From NCBI GenBank assembly GCA_903813345.2, contig CAIIXF020000001.1, positions 20,543,915 to 20,607,914 on the forward strand: a stretch of 64,000 nucleotides of DNA. Reading direction: 5' to 3'. The translations under genes were made by a program, and so were the position numbers. The notes beneath the pieces were generated by a model. The model saw only the letters and a list, made by a program, of their open reading frames with translations. It was not told where the DNA came from and did not search any database. Shown piece after piece: positions 59,896-64,000 of the stretch. Source of the DNA: Owenia fusiformis. Lineage: Eukaryota > Annelida > Polychaeta > Sabellida > Oweniidae. Within the stretch, counting starts at the first letter, position 1; each line of letters opens with the position of its first letter.

Positions 59896-62800
59896 TCATG
59901 TGACAAATTTTCTTCTGTCAGAGTATCCCTCAATTGTTCCATTGGTGTGTTGTGTGATAATCTCAACCCTTCCTATACACGGCTGAGCTTTAAATAATTC
60001 TGACTTATGGCGAAATAGATTCAGCAGTCTTACAATTTCCTGAAAGTAATTATAGGAGTAATTGTTACTTTTATTTTGTATCACAACTTATTTTAAATTG
60101 ATAAAATACAAATATAAGTATAAAATTCATTGAGAAAAATTTCTGGCTTTTAAAGTGGTTAGAAGTTTGAATTAGAAGCTTATTTACTGTACCTGAAGGT
60201 TTCAAACTTTTTAAACATTGTTTAACACTTACTTTATTAAATGTGTCCTCATATCCCAAGGTAAATTTTGGGAATATATGTTGTGTGATTCTAGGTTTGT
60301 CTATAGCTGTATAGATGTCCTCACCAAGCCACAATACCCTCATTATAACCTGGAATATGATAAAGGTGAACTTCATATATGATTGTTTTATTGACCTTAC
60401 AACATTGTTGTTCAATGAGGTACTATTGTCTCAATGAGGTACCATGGTCAGAGGTGTTACTGATTAGTCCGGGCATGTTTTGTAAAAGAGCGCAATTTTT
60501 TCTGGGTGTGATATTGTTCTATTTCTAGTGATACTGTTCACTGTGTGCTTGTTTCTTACTCTAAACATACTGTATCCATGTATAATTCTTTTACATATTC
60601 TCATCAATATTGGTGTTCCCCTAATGTTATTATTTCATCATGGAAATCTATTTTTCCTGATGTTTAGTTTCTTAGAAGTCATGCAGCCATGAAGTGAATC
60701 TTATTGCAGTATGTTTGCAGATAAAAGAGGTTAATTCAGCTATATATTTTGTTCATAAAAATCTACATTATAAAGTATATAACTATCTGACCCATAAATA
60801 TTATTCAAAGTGAAACTTGTAGAATTGTCTCATCTCCAAACTCTTAAAGAATGAAATCAGCTTACCTTTAGTAGTATTGGATTGATTTTGGACATATATA
60901 AAGAGGTGTTACCAGTTAGTGCAGTAGTGAAGGAGTAATTTACAATATATCTATTAATGTGAAGACATCTTGTTTACCTGTAGTATTGCAGGAGTAATCT
61001 GTCTTCCTCCAGCACCACCTATAACATAGCGGACCTCCCCACTCTCATCTACAAATATGGATGGTGACTGTGAGGATTGTGGTCTCTTGAAGGGTGACAT
61101 CAAGTTTGCTTCGTGGTTCTGTAAAATCATTGATTCTTTTTGGATACAGTTACTGTGTATAAGAAAGTGAAGCTCAAAAATATGTATTAAATATCTATTA
61201 ACCCAAAGGTAAAATAATTATGATAATTTGCAGCAGAAACTACTAAGATTCTTCATTCAACTGAAAAAGGAGTCATACAAAGTATTGACTATCTACCAGG
61301 TCGATTAATTAGTTCTGGTATATGTGGTATGGTAAAAGACATAGACATATCCAATAAAAAAATCAATAGGATATATTAAAACTGCAACTTAAACGTTACA
61401 CCAAAATATATTTTTTGTACTTAAAGTAAATATACTAGTGAGTTAGAAAGAGAAGCATGATACCTCATACTCGACAGCCCTATTATATAAAGGGTATGTG
61501 AAGTCATTCATCTGGTTGTTAAATATGATGCCTGTTGATTTAGAAAAATGGTATGATCCAAATCTATAAAGTAAGAACATTTATTATATTAAGATTATTT
61601 AGCCTTATCTTCATACATGATATGGAATATATACCATGGGAGGGAGTCCTTGATATACAATATGTTAATGTGTCCCAGAAGTAATTGATTGATGCTTTTT
61701 TCATTAATCTACAAAGATCATGTTCAACTATTCACAGAATGTGTTTACTTGTATTGTGACTAAAATAAAAACTTCACATCAACATTCTATGTGATTTCTC
61801 AAAATGTTAAGCCAAATAACGACTCACGGTGTATTAATGGAAGATGTTACAGCCACAGCGTCACCATTTGGGGCCAGCACAGATATATGCAAAGTACCAC
61901 TATCTAACTTGGCTATTTTCTTTGCATAGTAAGCCTCATGTGGATGTGCTGTCTCAGTTATTTTTTTTCTTATACCCTCGAGGTAAATGCCATTTCTCAT
62001 CTGTTGTAGAATCTAAGGATATGAATTTTTCCTTTAATTAATACATCATCAACTGAATCATTTGTTTTCATATCAATGCAGTTTGTGCAAAATGCAAATA
62101 CAGTATTGCATAATGAAGGAAATGTGTTGAAAATACACATATGGCACATCATTCACTACATGTACGTTAGAAAAGGAGGCTGACTTCCATATATTTTTCA
62201 GAGGAGGTTGAACTTGATAAGCTAGCTGCTAATTATGTGTCTATTGGGGAGACTAAGCCATAGTTATTAGTCAAAGTGATACAACCTACATGTATTTTGG
62301 CCAGTCAGCAAGTATAATATGGTATGACATTCACGTCTCATCATTTTGAAATTTCTGGAGATATGTCAAAAATACTAGAAATCACAATACCCAATAAAAT
62401 GTAAATGTATAATACCAGTTTCATATCACCATCTCCCATCTTGATTCGATGCGCAGCCCCAAACTTCATCACTTCAGCCACTTTGTGCATAAACTTTACT
62501 TCACTTAAGTTGTCCATAGAAGCTCCTTTAGAAACATTGTACTTGAATCCTTTAATAAAAGAATACAAGGTAAAGTTGTTTTGAATTTATGAAAAAATCA
62601 ATAATGAAATGCTTTGTTTGGTTTATTCATACTGCTATCTGTTTTTTGATTCATTAGATTTATAGTATATTATCATTTGTTTGATGAATATAGTGTCCTA
62701 GGTTTTTCCGATCTGTTTGCAATGTTTTGTGCTTTTCATGCCAATGTCTATAGGCCCATAGCTTGGGGTTCATAGTATAGATAAGATGGGGTTGGTTATT

Positions 62801-64000
62801 TTATGGAAGTACTCACGCATAGCACTCACAGATGAGTCAAATCATGTTATAGAAAGTAGTATATTCAAACCAGTTTTACCTTGTAAAAGTTCCAACATGA
62901 AACCTAAAATTGGTCCACCACCTGGGATTGATGGAGAATGCATTGTCAGATGATTCACTTTTGTTGTAAAAGGTTCTCCTACAACTACTTTGTAATTTGT
63001 GAAGTCCTCTCGCTTAAAAAATGGATCTGGAAAATATTTTGAGCTTCCCTCTGGAAATTCTTGAGAGTTGAGTTCGCTTAGAAGTTCATCTGTTAAGGAG
63101 CCATTATAAAATGCTTGTATCCCTTCCTTAGCTATAATTTCCAATGTCTTAGCTAGTTTTGGCATTTTTACTATTTCTCCTATCTTTTTTATTGATCCAT
63201 TATCACATAAGGACTCACTTAGTAAACCTTGGCTGAAATATACAAAACATTACTTGCATTTAAAGAGGGTACAGTTTGTCAGTCGCAGGTGACAATTTTG
63301 GTACTTCTACCCCTAGATACCAATCCTAAGTTTAAAGACTATCTTGATTAGTTGATTTTATGACAAATTAAATATTTAGCGAGGTGATAAAAAATTCATT
63401 TAGTACTGATCAAGAGGTTAAATCCTTAAGTTACTGATTGGTCAAGAAAAAATGCCTAAAGGTTAAACTTAACTGGAATAATTAACATTAATTTATAAAG
63501 CAGGTTCCGTTCAGAAAAATATTTGATTGTGACAATGTGGAATCTATTCAATTGGTTTCCTTAAATGTGAATTAATGAATCAATAGCAAAGAAGTTTGTG
63601 AAGGAAAAGATAGAAAATGTGAAATAAGATCATGTCAGCATATCCCTTTTAGTGTCAGCTACTAGTTGTAGACCTCATTGTTTTTTTTTAATTCTAGTCA
63701 TCTGTGATGTTATCAGAATGTACAGTCGCTACATTGTTTTAAGTTGATTAGATGGCAACATTTTTTGGTGGACATGTGTTTTTCATTTTATTGCTTAATT
63801 GGGTCCATTAATAACAGGTGTCTATTTTGTTGTGCATGTGTGATCTCATTCACACTGTGCTTTGTTTAAACAATTAACTTTATATGTAAGCATTATTTAT
63901 AGTATTATTATAAGTATTGGCTTAATTGTGAATATACTGGTAACTTACCACAGTGGTTGATCATGCATTATAGGGTACAAGAAATCTTCCAAATTGTCCC
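59896..64000 (-). CDS. Gamma-glutamyltransferase (3' part, continues beyond window)
   Basis: Minus-strand exons: 64000-63949 (partial), 63232-62880, 62549-62416, 62012-61828, 61563-61464, 61118-60978, 60349-60233, 60039-59896. About 408 of the usual ~570 residues are present; the N-terminus lies outside. Blocks in order: KMPKLAKTLEIIAKEG with QAFYNGSLTDELL, SIPGGGPILGFMLELLQG, FMHKVAEVMKFGAAHR, then SGTLHISVLAPNGDAVAVTS. The Thr of SGTLH (codon 61895-61893) is the expected autoprocessing nucleophile that starts the small subunit. ITSSIN-type sequence, FGSYHFSKSTGIIFNNQMNDF and the oxyanion GGAGGRQIT follow, and the C-terminus has GYSDRRK. Family role: extracellular, type II membrane-anchored cleavage of the gamma-glutamyl bond of glutathione or leukotriene C4. 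All phases join. GGT1-like against GGT5-like was not resolved. Confidence 0.93.

Overview
This is AT-rich, intron-dense animal DNA. Consensus GT..AG introns, split reading frames, AATAAA signals and a crowd of small DNA transposons all say metazoan. The protein set (CDV3, R3HDM4, a PLPPR1/5-like lipid phosphatase, gamma-glutamyltransferase, a cytosolic GST, a fungal-type Bmt2 methyltransferase and a MaoC hot-dog protein) fits a marine invertebrate such as a hemichordate, mollusc, brachiopod or lancelet. The sequence does not settle which. No family was searched; calls rest on motifs and on exon phases that join.

Layout. 1-3730 is a repeat block that recurs in direct orientation at 19959-21626. 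Between the two copies lies a Bmt2-like rRNA methyltransferase gene (+, 4339-19873). Its second known intron holds a complete opposite-strand GST gene (-, 6503-10260), with a ~28-bp satellite and a 53-bp minisatellite nearby. The next-to-last intron is almost wholly a 4.8-kb Mutator-like element with at least two further elements nested inside it. The following exon is split by a 452-bp transposon and carries a 5-nt frame break, so this allele looks inactivated.

22306-26435 (+) encodes a CDV3 homologue in five exons, with a probable 1-nt frame problem in an A-run. 30183-35908 (-) encodes an R3HDM4 homologue in seven exons (279 codons), convergent with CDV3. 374 bp separate its ATG from that of a divergently transcribed MaoC-domain protein (+, 36282-41938, five exons, 345 codons). 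42159-45387 is a 3.2-kb element with long terminal inverted repeats. 52759-57141 (+) encodes a PLPPR1/5-like PAP2 protein with two alternative last exons and several candidate upstream noncoding exons. 59896-64000 (-) is the 3' part of a gamma-glutamyltransferase gene that continues past the window, with a decayed duplicate of its last exon just downstream.

The genes do not form an operon or a common pathway; GST and GGT both act on glutathione but are 50 kb apart. The most distinctive feature is the transposon record. About two dozen elements can be bounded by target-site duplications (5, 6, 8 or 9 bp, or TA), and two insertions can be dated relative to the block duplication because the other copy still has the empty site.
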